Assembly (NCBI GenBank): GCA_964418255.1
Contig: CAYQKV010000010.1
Span: 1-64,000 of the forward strand
DNA length: 64,000 nucleotides
Direction of reading: 5' to 3'
Source of the DNA: CAG-1782 sp964418255
GTDB lineage: Bacteria; Bacillota; Clostridia; Christensenellales; DTU072
Below, piece by piece: positions 50,701-59,193 of this stretch. The notes below the pieces were generated by a model that saw only the letters and a list, made by a program, of their open reading frames with translations, had not been told where the DNA came from and did no database searches. Positions within the stretch are counted from its first letter, which is position 1, and each line of letters opens with the position of its first letter. The translations under genes were made by a program, and so were the position numbers.

Positions 50701-50977
50701 CGATTTCGCTCGAAACGCGCACGAAGAAGTCTATTTCAGTATCGGAATATACGGCAATCGGTCCGTTGATTACCGTGAAGTTTACGTTCGGGTCGGTTCC
50801 TTCGCTTATTCTCATTCTTACGGAAGGACTCCATTGATAATCCGCCGCTTCCGCGCTCACGCCTGCGTTCGCACGCGCGTAAGAAAAAAGCGTTAATAAA
50901 AGCGTCAACGCCGCAAGGACGGCGATAATCGCCGCAATAAATGCTTTGAATAGATTTTTCTTCGCTCCCAAAACCAT
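44741..50977 (-). CDS. Giant cell-surface protein with Ig-like repeats
   Basis: About 2,078 residues. It has a signal peptide (FKAFIAAIIAVLAALTLLLTL), about 1,700 residues of beta-rich extracellular sequence with recurring elements of the type DxTxPxFxVxxxxxDLTGN, GWVNGQIVLVLRV and WTNRDTVSVSKS (bacterial Ig-like/HYR-type modules), a helical stalk (AYEDALAKARGYMETSR ... SGYQDYLEKLYN), and a C-terminal helix LIYIGAALFGIIILVVIIAG with basic tail. No sortase motif is seen. I choose ATG 50977 because GGAAGG lies upstream and a TATAAT box at 51051-51056 leaves no room for the ATG at 51043. Confidence 0.85.
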   Translation of the reverse strand: MVLGAKKNLFKAFIAAIIAVLAALTLLLTLFSYARANAGVSAEAADYQWSPSVRMRISEGTDPNVNFTVINGPIAVYSDTEIDFFVRVSSEIANGSTFKYCKSTRQLNTDAEKAAATWITIDKNNRYEAVEDTESVVYYWMDSDANSNFTGYVYFRREYSSTTSEGGQVTNVIEYFPTYRNLIYTVSTADYAPEITGVTARMAGGTVYDGRWLASNLTFEITTGLMEGGQAFDAGKELLSYSIDDGKNFIPIANGNTVEVKDRALDGKVLVFRVTNISGTVEALWKYGEHEGEYPVRMDPYRPEFSVSAETTDLTGNRIEYVNGSWTSRAVSFTLQDISGCCSAITYSVSVGGGDYAEAVGSTTFSSTVGSVKFRATNQAGTVYEYGTAFNVNIDSATPNVNLSAATTDPDDDSRKKTLTSSTDANGTVSFGYANGDIEVYVYNRNASGVAINNASGTVFQYQEKVDGIYTGSWRNMTAQVRSSTGETGYVLTASTRDIISVTRTFKFRIVSNAGLASDEEEATFTLIKSAYLIELGDITAEMNALGWIADKAVVRVSVPTDSKRGTDGTYSVPTVTYDFYYQATNAVGEASRARGRAVEFHEEKESEVRWWYEFDLVASADSTFTVYAKNAAGKNSANTETTDDKIRIDVLDPVYTLSGYIHPTEDIPKEDYIYLDVENPGWVNGQIVLVLRVREGVSGNYVKEMIYATENGEILRDEHTGEIVWQPRNQQMDVSESVLERDENGIEWQWQVYRITIDIKDELEEGERVYIGSRQYKWRVYTNSGKYADVDFTANIDTSDVVAISDFTANSGNKEENVVISGASGQRYVDMSDYGFSVCENTEFSFASSIDRNGVEDHYIIKYQFFNGDGMTGEELLSYAGRLTEAYFVTIAAGVKLPVVIQSDAVGDIYVAIFIESTARAYDGKTVGAGPYVVKLHYDTKNLVITYELQADDNGADVTEDMQAGEWVKGRIFVNVQVKTDDAGGVKIDSSYTFYYMRLASVTGGIPDNGWILVDNGLLTENTDSYSYEFTLPFIDEGFSGYIAVSVCNGAGYRSKQEAASVVLIRIDNTTPDIDEAIVYSREPSADFAEGIRADESRITVGSVEVDVLTYYSTEEISLRRVIDDSRSTIGFYYLPLGAEVSSLNYIKSDFTLLGNSSVGLFGAAGITLSKNTYSTVYYALFAKNEVGTEALGATEMTGGNITLSRVYRFVCDPGTVEGTMRYDEQNGIYSEQTGMFTYLWKNSINIFLTGTGSVAPIHEESYILFQFSVDNGATWFDYLDYGATKWYYSGEDATLSFSPSLFGNYVDPEGNRPFENGVNGVFTFRARNKAGATKVYGNAYIAMEDTVPEFEVITLDSDNLTYYGGEADLTKDPIKWSGGPITIQINTLVMPASGITYMYYLEYNDGSSIISTAEEGSFGKKLTNNRIFSTDTLDGFNLNRDAVLTVTAIGNSTNALYSQIKVRLAVDQVVPEFTLTGQAYRQNSSITELVTSGQWTNRDTVSVSKSAIAQNVSEVEYWYTVKNKDSTAAESAPTRWGDSVGSIEKSESCVITVTATSKAGLSYVREFVINIDTTPPVIRFDGGMNVIAGEEYFIDLRVYVEEANIEICEYITIKEESRGFAFTPGGYILSTSSVDNSTRYEKTTGEPYRGYVRVYVKDYAGNEASIDFYVLPFRLTVNNLTLTDEDLAQVTAYEDALAKARGYMETSRVSYFENLISRLRDRENTLRKEISGYQDYLEKLYNRTSFELRSDYAEMYEYMETFNDYKTYGKEWIQSAITGDSTSKYYAYYQNFLTVFGQLEALMGEVERTEDNVIALPAINMVEREDYEDILRVYDQYRNLTMDQKACFTSNLYNKLMDLKESCEVLLLVDEELGVAIDGDFAPGATINVTVYGSTTGTFTNAQSLLAQTVSETLPRTVVSVHRIALSGAYSQTSASDITVTLPIEEEYRSYIFFSVYELSDDGSVKLVNGTEIMPDGRSIQFATDELSTYVLCVKAEMEQTDTSDGKYGTILGLELDTKMIRYLIYIGAALFGIIILVVIIAGIRHRRFLNSYNRAYRHSMYRKGVKGIPKGNKMR

Positions 50978-51188
50978 ACTTCTACCTTCCATTCCGATGA
51001 TGGCGTCTCCGTCGGCGCGTCCAGGAAAGACACTTCCGCACATTAAGACGATTATATATTAACATAAAATAATATTTATTTCAATACCTTTATACATTTT
51101 TAAGGCTGTTTTTTCCGTCCCCCGTTTGCTCCGCTTACCCATATGTAAAAAAAATTTGAAAAAAAGGAAATTTTTATGCAAAAAGTAG

Positions 51189-51217
51189 TTTACAAACAAA
51201 GTTTTAGTAAATATAAT
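51189..51217 (+). promoter_or_regulatory. Promoter of the acidic zinc-ribbon gene
   Basis: TTTACA (51189-51194), 17-bp spacer, TATAAT (51212-51217), about 56 bases before the ATG. Confidence 0.75.
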
Positions 51218-51273
51218 ATATCCACGATTGCGATACGTAAAAATTCATACGCATTCGTTTAAGGAGACGATTT

Positions 51274-51777
51274 ATGGCGAAATATAAAAAATGTCCGCGT
51301 TGCGAAATAAACTATATCCTCGAAGAAGAGGAATACTGCGAAATCTGCAAACAGGAACTCAGCGGCGCAAAACATATCGAAGACGACGAAATCGACGACG
51401 AAGACGATACCGGTCTCTGCCCCGTCTGCCGTAAAAACTACCTTGCCGACGGCGAAACCGTCTGCGAAGAATGCGCTCGGCGCGAAGAATACGCCCAGTC
51501 CTCCCTCAAAGACGACATAGACGAGGAAATTCCCGAAGAAGACGATTCCGAAACCGCAGTGGAAAGCGAAGACGACGACTGGGAACTCTCCCTCGAAGAA
51601 ATGCAGGACGAAGAATTCGCCGACGACGCTTTCGAAGACGAGAAAACCGAAGACGAAGAAGAGGAAGAAACCGAGGAAGAAAAACTCGACGAAGATATCG
51701 ACCTCGACGACCTCGGCGACCTCGGCGACGACGATGACGAGGAAGATAAAGAAACAGAAGACGAAGAAGACGAATAA
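51274..51777 (+). CDS. Zinc-ribbon protein with highly acidic tail
   Basis: A 167-residue protein. Two four-Cys zinc knuckles (CPRCEINYI ... CEICKQ, residues 8-26; CPVCRKNYL ... CEECAR, about 49-69) are followed by about 95 residues made almost only of Asp and Glu. AAGGAG precedes the ATG and a consensus promoter is present, so it is a real, separately transcribed gene. The tail could mimic nucleic acid or bind basic proteins; function unknown. Confidence 0.82.
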   Translation: MAKYKKCPRCEINYILEEEEYCEICKQELSGAKHIEDDEIDDEDDTGLCPVCRKNYLADGETVCEECARREEYAQSSLKDDIDEEIPEEDDSETAVESEDDDWELSLEEMQDEEFADDAFEDEKTEDEEEEETEEEKLDEDIDLDDLGDLGDDDDEEDKETEDEEDE

Positions 51778-51861
51778 TCTTCCCTAAACAGTATTTTCGG
51801 GTTTCGATTATCGCATTTCGGGTTCCTCGAAAATATAATTAAACTTAATTTTTGCAATAAC

Positions 51862-51908
51862 AAACGCCCTCTCCGCATTGCGCGGAAAGGGCGTTTTGCT
51901 TTTTTTGT
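51862..51908. terminator. Bidirectional terminator
   Basis: AACGCCC-tct-CCGC pairs with GCGG-aaa-GGGCGTT, followed by TTTTGCTTTTTTTG on the plus strand. It lies between convergent genes. Confidence 0.8.
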
Positions 51909-51941
51909 TTCGCCTTGACCGCCGCTTGCGGTCGCCCCTTC

Positions 51942-54233
51942 TTAATTCACTTTTTTGAACTCGTAGAAGCCTTTGCCTACGACTTCCGTTCCCGTCTTAG
52001 GCGCGTCCGTTCCGTCGCAGTAAACAAGCGCGCTTCCGTTTCCTGCGTTGGACGCGTCGAAAGCGTAGTAGTACTGATGCGTTTGTTTTTCGCTCGCGCC
52101 TTTACCCGCAAGGCAGAGCACGACGTCGCCGTTAATCGTAAGCGTATAATTTCCGTCGAGGTTGAACACGGGAATATAGTATCTTCCGTCTTCCGCGAGG
52201 AATTTGCCGTCGACGGCTGTGTCGACGTTGACAATAACGTCCCCCGTAAGGTTAAGCGTGACGTATTTCTGTCTTTCGTAAGTTTCGTATCCCGCGCCCT
52301 GGTACGCTTCCACAAAAGCGGAAAGGCTGTCGTACGTCGTCCCGGCAAAGTCTATCGACGGTTCGGAAATCAACTCGTAATTCGCGCCCGTAGGCACGCC
52401 GTGTTCGTATTTTAAGGGTTCGTCGACGAATTTAATTATACTTCCCAGCATTTCGTTGAGATTGCCGTTCCATATAAACGCTCTCTGCTCTTTGGGAGTG
52501 TTGGTCATATCGTACTCCTCTCCCGTCGCGTCGATAACTCCCGCTCCCGCGAGCACGGCAAGGGAAGAGCCCTGTACCGTTTTGGTAACTTCTCCGCCTA
52601 TATCGCTCAGTTTCGTGTTTTCGTCTATAAGACTGAGCACTCCCGTCTCGAGTTTTTCCTGCTCGAACACGTCTTTAAGTTCGAGGCTGTCCATACGGTC
52701 TCCGAGACCTTTCATCGGGCGATAATACCCTTCATATTCTTTGGTCTCGTACACCTCGTAACAAACCGCGTCGTTTACTATCGCCGTTTTGGGCGAGTCG
52801 CCGTTCATAACGCAAACGTACGCTACTTTTTCGCCTTTCGCGTTCGTTATGTATTTATAAACCTCGCCTTCGAGCTGTTTAAGAATATCTTCCGCGTCGG
52901 GAACGGTCGCGTCCGCGTCGTTTTTGCTTATGAAAGCAAGTCTGTCCGACAGCGTTGAATATCTTATCGATTTAAGCACCTGCGCGCTTTCTTCGTCGAT
53001 ATCTATGATTTCATCGAGGAAAAGACGGTCCACCGTCTCGTCCATTTTCGTCACGAGCGTATTTTTAAGCGTGAGCATAAGCGGCGTGGTGGACGGGTCG
53101 GTTTCGTCGATGTCGACTACGTCTCCGAACATAAGCGTCGAAATGCTGTCGTTAAACCCGATTAACGGATGGTTTTTGTCTTCCGCGCCCTCTCCCGCGC
53201 GTTTGGTTTCATAGCAAAGATACTCGTCGTTTACCGCGTCGTAAACCCTTATTCCATCTTCGATGACGAACACGTACGGCGTGCCGTCTTCTCCGTAAAT
53301 ATACTCGTATCCGTCCGCTTCCAACGCCGCGACCGAAGCATAACTTTCGCTCGCTCTGAACGCCGCGTCGTACGCGTCGAACTCGGTTTTATTCAGTTTT
53401 ACGGTAACGCTTTCAATCGACGCATATTCGAGCTTTTGCATAATTTTTTCCGAATTTTCGTCGATATCCATTATATCCCCGACGAACAAAGATTTAATAA
53501 TGCCGTCGGCTTCCGTTCCGCCCAGTTCTCCTATCGTCGTGTCTTTGAGCGCGACGAGCACGGAGTTACTCTCGTTTTCGTCGATTTCTATTACGTCGGA
53601 AAGTTTAAGTCCGTCGATTGCCTCGGTGAGTTTTTCCCCGCCGATTTCGGAAATTTTCAAATCCTGTATCGCTTTCAGAACGGCGTTGCTCTCTTCCTCG
53701 GTTATCTCCACGAATTCGTTCAATTTCTTTTCGGTAAGTCCTTCGAACGCTTCGGAAATGGGCGTAGCAAGGAAAACGGGGTCTTTGAAAACGGGCATAT
53801 CCGGCAAGCCGATTTCGAATTTTTCGCTCACCTTCTCCACCGTAAGCGACTGCGCCAGCGTCGCGCCGAGGTTTGAAAAAGTACTTTCCTTAACCGTCGT
53901 TACGTCCGCGCCCGCCATATTGTACAGCGCGTCGCTTATCGCGGGATAACCTATCAAGCCTTCGAGTTGTCCGACCGTGGTCACGTCCATATCGGAAACC
54001 GCGCTTATAAGTTCCTGCACCCAGGCAAGCACCGTCTTGCTTTCCGTCTCTTCGTCGAAATCGAGCGGAAATTCCGTCTTGCTCGTCACCTGCTCTTCGA
54101 TTTGCCCGACAGTCGCTTTCGTGAGAACGAAATATATTCCCCCCGCAATTCCGCCGAGCGCAATCACCATACCCAGTATGATACATATCAATACGAGTAA
54201 AATTTTACCGATAACGCTGCTTGTAAATTTCAT
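51942..54233 (-). CDS. Membrane-anchored protein with repeated DV-IDE motif
   Basis: A 763-residue protein with an uncleaved N-terminal helix (ILLVLICIILGMVIALGGIAGGI) and the rest outside. At least five, perhaps six, degenerate units share the pattern L-x3-D-V/I-x2-ID-E-x5-8-L-x2-L-K-x-T-x4-L: near residues 172-205, 209-239, 249-276, 367-402, 404-434 and around 510-545. I do not know this family. It is 15 bases downstream of cvpA and has GGGGAG before the ATG, so the two are probably one operon and may act together at the envelope. The C-terminal 200 residues are unassigned. Confidence 0.75.
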   Translation of the reverse strand: MKFTSSVIGKILLVLICIILGMVIALGGIAGGIYFVLTKATVGQIEEQVTSKTEFPLDFDEETESKTVLAWVQELISAVSDMDVTTVGQLEGLIGYPAISDALYNMAGADVTTVKESTFSNLGATLAQSLTVEKVSEKFEIGLPDMPVFKDPVFLATPISEAFEGLTEKKLNEFVEITEEESNAVLKAIQDLKISEIGGEKLTEAIDGLKLSDVIEIDENESNSVLVALKDTTIGELGGTEADGIIKSLFVGDIMDIDENSEKIMQKLEYASIESVTVKLNKTEFDAYDAAFRASESYASVAALEADGYEYIYGEDGTPYVFVIEDGIRVYDAVNDEYLCYETKRAGEGAEDKNHPLIGFNDSISTLMFGDVVDIDETDPSTTPLMLTLKNTLVTKMDETVDRLFLDEIIDIDEESAQVLKSIRYSTLSDRLAFISKNDADATVPDAEDILKQLEGEVYKYITNAKGEKVAYVCVMNGDSPKTAIVNDAVCYEVYETKEYEGYYRPMKGLGDRMDSLELKDVFEQEKLETGVLSLIDENTKLSDIGGEVTKTVQGSSLAVLAGAGVIDATGEEYDMTNTPKEQRAFIWNGNLNEMLGSIIKFVDEPLKYEHGVPTGANYELISEPSIDFAGTTYDSLSAFVEAYQGAGYETYERQKYVTLNLTGDVIVNVDTAVDGKFLAEDGRYYIPVFNLDGNYTLTINGDVVLCLAGKGASEKQTHQYYYAFDASNAGNGSALVYCDGTDAPKTGTEVVGKGFYEFKKVN

Positions 54234-54248
54234 AAACTTCTCCCCTTT

Positions 54249-55184
54249 TTATCCTATAAGCCTCGTAATATCCGTTTTTGCCGCTACGCCCGAAAGCCTC
54301 GCCGCGATATTCGCCGCGGTTTCCGCCGCGCCCGAACTTTCTCCCGTTCCCGCAAACCTGCCGATAAGTCCCGCTATCGTCTCCTGCAAATTAGTGGATT
54401 TGACGAGGAAATCGTACAGGAAGTTGTGTTCGTACAAAAGTTTCGTGACCGTGGAAGAATTTATCAGTTCGTTTACCGGCAGAATAAACGTGTACGTTCC
54501 GAGAAGTCTTACGACGGCGAGCACGCCCCAGATGAGCACCATAGCGAACGCCGCTCCGACAACGAGTCCGAGAAGTTTGTCTACGAAATGCCCTATATAC
54601 GTTCCGTGAACGAGCTTCTTAATCAGGAACATTATCAGCCTGACGATTATATAACTCAATATCCACAGAATAATGAAAACCGCCGCAAGCAGGATATAGA
54701 CTATCGCCGCCGTGGAAAGCACTTGCGCAAGGGTGGTGGTAACCGCCGCCGCGCCCTCTTCGCCCGCAGACGGATTGAGCACCGCTTGCGTATTCTTGCT
54801 TGAAACGACCGAGTCGAGTATGCCGCCGAGCATAGAATACGGCGTTCCTTCGAGGTAAGCGCTTACCGTATCGTAAACGTCCGTACCGTGAGCGATGACT
54901 ATCGTGCCGTCGGTGTTGAAAGTAATGTCCACGTTCGACGCGTCGATTTCCGCGGGAATAACGCCCTGCACCTGCTCGTCCAACGTTTCCAGAAGCCAGT
55001 CGTCCACGTTGGTCTTGTCGATAACGAACGACGTAACCGTGGACGCAAGCACTATCGCAAGCACGAGCGCGGCTATTCCCGAAATCAATCCGAAAATAAG
55101 TTTGTACATTCCGCGCCACAGTCCGAAAATTATCAACAGCACCGCTATCACGACGACTATGACGTCCAAAATCAATCCGTTCAT
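54249..55184 (-). CDS. cvpA: CvpA family membrane protein
   Basis: A 311-residue protein with about five membrane helices. The first (ILDVIVVVIAVLLIIFGLWRGMYKLIFGLI) has the WRG motif of CvpA proteins, and YIIVRLIMFLIKKLVHGTYIGHFVDKLLGLVVGA is the conserved second half. A roughly 100-residue extracytoplasmic insert (about 55-150) makes it longer than usual. CvpA is linked to colicin V export in E. coli and to envelope stress in other bacteria. GGGAGG precedes the ATG. Confidence 0.85.
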   Translation of the reverse strand: MNGLILDVIVVVIAVLLIIFGLWRGMYKLIFGLISGIAALVLAIVLASTVTSFVIDKTNVDDWLLETLDEQVQGVIPAEIDASNVDITFNTDGTIVIAHGTDVYDTVSAYLEGTPYSMLGGILDSVVSSKNTQAVLNPSAGEEGAAAVTTTLAQVLSTAAIVYILLAAVFIILWILSYIIVRLIMFLIKKLVHGTYIGHFVDKLLGLVVGAAFAMVLIWGVLAVVRLLGTYTFILPVNELINSSTVTKLLYEHNFLYDFLVKSTNLQETIAGLIGRFAGTGESSGAAETAANIAARLSGVAAKTDITRLIG

Positions 55185-55536
55185 TTATCCTCCCTGCTCT
55201 TTCGCAAAGCCGCGCCCTCCGAAAATTTAGGGCTACGTAAATTTATATACATAAATTATTATACATTTATGCGCGCGGTTAGTCAAGAAGAAAATTATTC
55301 TTCGTTTTTTCGACCTTTTTTTTCACCTTATCCTCCCGTGTTTCCCCTGCCTCCGTTTTAACGCTATCGTGCGATATGGGATACTTTATAGCCATATTAA
55401 GGTGACTTTTATCTTGTGTTTGCGTTCATATAAGCCGATGCAACGCGTCGGCTTTCGAAAGGCGCGGACGCGAAAAGCTTGCCGCAAGAAACGTCTATGC
55501 GGAATAAAAAAACGCGGAAAGGCAATCATCACGGGT

Positions 55537-56013
55537 ATGAGAATTACCGTACCCAAACCCGTCGTCATATGTATAGGCACGCCGAAAGTGAGCGGCGACA
55601 GCCTTGGTCCGCGCGTGGGCGACATTCTTATCGAAAGATACGGAGTGGACGCTTACGTTTACGGTCGCACTTCTTCTCCCGTCACGGGAGTAAACTGTTC
55701 CAAATACTTCGAGCACATACGCACGCACCACGCGCACAGTCTCGTCATAGCGGTGGACGCGTGTCTCGGAACGCGCGCGGACATAGGGAAAGTCAAGTAT
55801 TCCCTCGACGGTCTGCGCGCGGGCAGCGCGCTCGGAAAACTGCTCGGAAAATTCGGGGATATAGGTCTCCTCGGCGTGGTCGCGCAAAAATCGAACGACA
55901 ATCTGGATTCGCTAAGGCGCGCCGCCGACGAAAACGTGGAGATTTTATCGTTAAAAATCGCAAAAAAAATTCAAAATCTGATAGAAAATTTAAGGTTGAC
56001 TTATAAATTCTGA
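55537..56013 (+). CDS. yyaC: YyaC-type sporulation protein (DUF1256)
   Basis: About 158 residues. VVICIGTPKVSGDSLGPRVGDIL is the GPR-protease-like core with a Gly-Asp-Asp/Ser pattern, followed by YVYGRTSSPVTGVN, VIAVDACLGTRADIG and a GxGK-type loop. These spore-specific proteins have a hydrogenase-maturation-protease fold. The frame is open back to 55369, but conservation starts at MRITVPKPVV; the start at 55537 has only a weak site. Its presence suggests the organism forms spores or descends from spore formers. Confidence 0.82.
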   Translation: MRITVPKPVVICIGTPKVSGDSLGPRVGDILIERYGVDAYVYGRTSSPVTGVNCSKYFEHIRTHHAHSLVIAVDACLGTRADIGKVKYSLDGLRAGSALGKLLGKFGDIGLLGVVAQKSNDNLDSLRRAADENVEILSLKIAKKIQNLIENLRLTYKF

Positions 56014-56056
56014 CTTACACTCCCCTTAAACAAGGCAATATCGAAGATTAAACCGT

Positions 56057-56085
56057 TTGCTTTATCGGAATAATTCTGATATACT
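56057..56085 (+). promoter_or_regulatory. ftsH promoter
   Basis: TTGCTT (56057-56062), 17-bp spacer ending in TGA, TATACT (56080-56085): an extended -10 promoter about 36 bases before the GTG start. Confidence 0.7.
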
Positions 56086-56121
56086 GTTTTATAATATTTT
56101 ATACGGGAAAGAGGGTTACAA

Positions 56122-58212
56122 GTGGATAATAAACCGAACAACAGCAAAAGAACTCTGATTATCATATTTTCGCTTATACTCGTGGCGATAGCCGTCGCTC
56201 TTCTGATTTCCAATCTGAACAGAACCGCGGTTAAATCGTATACCGAGTTGTGGGACGACGTAAAAGCGGGCAAAGTTACGGAAATCGCGTTCTCCGATTC
56301 CTATTCCGCCACCGTAATAATAGATACCGACGGCGCGGCGGGCAACAAGACGGAAAAATACAACGTGGTCGTCGTTTCGCGTACTCTCGCCGACGACATA
56401 AAAGCATATTGCGAAGAAAACTCCCTCGCTATGCCGAAAATAACTCTCACCAACCCCAACAGCGGCACTTCGTGGTCTACGATAATTTCCATTCTCAGTT
56501 TCGTAATCATCGCCGTACTTGCGATTATTTTGATTATGAGTATGCGCGGCAAGGGCGGCAACGGCGCGCTCAACTTCGGCAAGACCAAACCGAGAATAGC
56601 CGCCAACGTCAAAGTTCGTTTCTCCGACGTCGCAGGCGCGGAAGAGGAAAAAACCGAACTCTGCGAAATCGTGGACTTTCTCAAAAATCCCCGTAAATTT
56701 ATCGAAATAGGCGCGAAAATTCCCCGCGGCGTTCTCCTTGTCGGTCCTCCGGGAACGGGTAAAACATTGTTTGCGAAAGCAGTCGCAGGCGAAGCCAACG
56801 TGCCGTTTTTCAGCATCTCGGGCAGCGACTTCGTTGAAATGTTCGTAGGCGTAGGCGCAAGCAGAGTCCGCGACCTTTTCGCTCAGGCAAAGAAAAATAT
56901 GCCCTGTATCATATTCATAGACGAAATCGACGCGGTCGGACGTCAGAGAGGCGCGGGTCTCGGCGGCGGTAACGACGAAAGAGAACAAACCCTCAACCAA
57001 CTTCTCGTTCAGATGGACGGTTTCGACACCAACGACGGAATTATCGTTATGGCGGCGACCAACCGCGCGGACATTCTCGACCCCGCTCTTCTCCGTCCCG
57101 GCAGATTCGACAGACAAATCTACGTCAATATTCCCGACGTCAAGGGAAGAGAGGCGATTTTCAAGGTGCACGCCCGCAATAAGCCGATTAGCCCCGACGT
57201 CGACTTCCGCACCCTCGCCCGTATGACGAGCGGTTTCAGCGGAGCGGACATAGCCAACCTTCTCAACGAAGCGGCAATTCTCGCCGCGCGCAATAACCGC
57301 AAAGTCATCATTATGCACGACATTCTCGAAGGCATAAACAAGGTTATCGCGGGACCGCAGAAAAAATCGCGGGTAATAACCGAAAGCGACAAGAGAATAA
57401 CCGCTTATCACGAAGCGGGACACGCAATAGTCGGCAGACTTATGAAATACTGCGACGCGGTTCAGGAAGTCAGCATCATTCCGAGAGGAATGGCGGCGGG
57501 CTATACTTTGAGCCGTCCGAAGAACGACAACAGCCACGTCACGAAAAACAAATTAAACGACCAAATCGCGATGATGCTCGGCGGAAGAGCAAGCGAAGAG
57601 ATAGTCATTAAAGACATTTCCACGGGCGCGAGCAACGATATAAAACGCGCGTCGGATATAGCGCGCAAAATGGTATGCGAATGGGGTATGAGCGACAGAC
57701 TCCCCAACCTCTTCTTCGGCGGCGACCAGGAAGTCTTTATCGGAAGAGACTATCAGACGCAAGTAAGTTACAGCGACGAAGTAGCGGGAATAATCGACGA
57801 GGAAATCAAGAAAATCATCGAAACCAACTATAAACGCGCTTACGAATGTCTGGAAAGCCACAGAGATATTCTCGACAATATGGTAAAACTCCTCTTCGAC
57901 CGCGAAACCATTTACTCCGACGAAGTGGATATGCTTATGGACGGCGTTTCCCTCGACGAAATCAATAAATATATCGACGAAAAGAACTCGAAAATCGAGG
58001 AAGAAGCCAAAAAATACAACCCGCCCGTAATTAAACCCGCTTTCGACCCGGCAAGCACCATTATCGTCCCCGGCGAAAAAACGGATAACGGCTCTGACAC
58101 CCCCGCGGGAGAAACTTCGGAAGCTAAACAACCCGAAAACGAGATTAAACCCGAAGAAACGGATAATAAGGATAAGGATACGGACAAACCCGAAAACGAC
58201 GAAAAAGAATAA
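56122..58212 (+). CDS. ftsH: ATP-dependent zinc metalloprotease FtsH
   Basis: A 696-residue protease. Two N-terminal helices (about 13-33 and 118-138) flank a periplasmic-side domain. The AAA module has GPPGTGKTLFAKAVAGEA, FIDEIDAVGRQRG and the SRH region DILDPALLRPGRFDRQI. The zinc site is YHEAGHAIVG with Asp further on. The C-terminus has an extra 70-residue Glu/Asp/Lys/Pro-rich tail. It degrades membrane and short-lived regulatory proteins. Start GTG 56122 with GAGAGGG upstream. Confidence 0.97.
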   Translation: MDNKPNNSKRTLIIIFSLILVAIAVALLISNLNRTAVKSYTELWDDVKAGKVTEIAFSDSYSATVIIDTDGAAGNKTEKYNVVVVSRTLADDIKAYCEENSLAMPKITLTNPNSGTSWSTIISILSFVIIAVLAIILIMSMRGKGGNGALNFGKTKPRIAANVKVRFSDVAGAEEEKTELCEIVDFLKNPRKFIEIGAKIPRGVLLVGPPGTGKTLFAKAVAGEANVPFFSISGSDFVEMFVGVGASRVRDLFAQAKKNMPCIIFIDEIDAVGRQRGAGLGGGNDEREQTLNQLLVQMDGFDTNDGIIVMAATNRADILDPALLRPGRFDRQIYVNIPDVKGREAIFKVHARNKPISPDVDFRTLARMTSGFSGADIANLLNEAAILAARNNRKVIIMHDILEGINKVIAGPQKKSRVITESDKRITAYHEAGHAIVGRLMKYCDAVQEVSIIPRGMAAGYTLSRPKNDNSHVTKNKLNDQIAMMLGGRASEEIVIKDISTGASNDIKRASDIARKMVCEWGMSDRLPNLFFGGDQEVFIGRDYQTQVSYSDEVAGIIDEEIKKIIETNYKRAYECLESHRDILDNMVKLLFDRETIYSDEVDMLMDGVSLDEINKYIDEKNSKIEEEAKKYNPPVIKPAFDPASTIIVPGEKTDNGSDTPAGETSEAKQPENEIKPEETDNKDKDTDKPENDEKE

Positions 58213-58260
58213 GTTTCTAAAATAAGGAAAAGCAAACTAATCGGTAAAGGAGAGCGGTTT

Positions 58261-59175
58261 ATGGACAAATTCGAAGATTTACGGATAGTTGATAATTTTT
58301 ATCAGACTTCGGCGTTTTTCCCGATGCCTACGGTAATCGTCTCCACGGTGTCGGAAAACGGAATGACCAACTTCGGTTCGTATTCTCTGTGTTTTCCTTA
58401 TTATATTGCCGGAAAAGAGTACTACGCAATGCTACTCGAATGTCGCAACAGTTCGAATACGGCGCAGAATATCCTGCGCAACGGCAAAGCCACGCTTAAT
58501 TTCATTCCCGACGACAGAAAATTTTTCCGCGAAGCGGTACGGCTCGGTTTTCCCGGCGAAACCACCGAACAAAAGATGAAAGATTGCATCTTTACCCTCG
58601 TCGAAAGCGACCTCGGTAATGACCGTCCGAAAATCGCCGAAGAAGCGTATCAGGTTTTCGAATGTACGTGGGACAGTTCTCTCGAAAACGCGTTCGAAGA
58701 CAAGGCGGGACAGCTCGAAGGCTACGAGCCTCCTTACCGCGATTTCAACGGCATTACGAGCAAATTCGGCGCGCATTTCATTCTGAAAATCGACCGCATT
58801 CTTATGAAAGAAAAATACCGCAATTCGATTATAAACGGCGTAAAAGGCAAAGGTTTTCCCCGCGTCCCCGTAGACTACGGCTACCGCGACAGCACGAATT
58901 TCTGGTATACGAAATTTTCCAAACCGTATCCCGAAAAAATACAGGCGAAAGAGGGCGACGTAAGCTCGGTTATTTACGCGGCGAAAAGGATAGACCCGAA
59001 CGTAACGTTCACCGACGAGGCGTGCGCAAGTCTTACCAAAATACCCAGAGTCTTCCTCAAAGCCGCTCTCACGCAGATGGTGGAAATCGCGAAAAGCGAA
59101 AACATTTCCGTCATCGACCCCGCCGCTTTGAAAATTATCAACGACAAGAGACGGCAGGAAAAAAAGAATAAATAA
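58261..59175 (+). CDS. Flavin-reductase-like protein with PCP_red-type C-terminus
   Basis: A 304-residue protein. The N-terminal 200 residues have the split-barrel FMN-binding fold (FPMPTVIVSTVSENGMTNFGSYS, NTAQNILRNGKATLNF). The last 55 (FTDEACASLTKIPRVFLKAALTQMVEIAKSEN) resemble the small helical PCP_red domain found at the end of Fe-S and flavin oxidoreductases. It probably reduces or uses flavin in anaerobic redox metabolism. AAAGGAGAG precedes the ATG, 48 bases after ftsH. Confidence 0.78.
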   Translation: MDKFEDLRIVDNFYQTSAFFPMPTVIVSTVSENGMTNFGSYSLCFPYYIAGKEYYAMLLECRNSSNTAQNILRNGKATLNFIPDDRKFFREAVRLGFPGETTEQKMKDCIFTLVESDLGNDRPKIAEEAYQVFECTWDSSLENAFEDKAGQLEGYEPPYRDFNGITSKFGAHFILKIDRILMKEKYRNSIINGVKGKGFPRVPVDYGYRDSTNFWYTKFSKPYPEKIQAKEGDVSSVIYAAKRIDPNVTFTDEACASLTKIPRVFLKAALTQMVEIAKSENISVIDPAALKIINDKRRQEKKNK

Positions 59176-59193
59176 ATTTCCCTTAACTTTGTT

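Noticed and set aside
56116..57537. A 473-codon open frame on the minus strand
   Set aside because: Antisense shadow of ftsH, whose motifs are complete on the plus strand.
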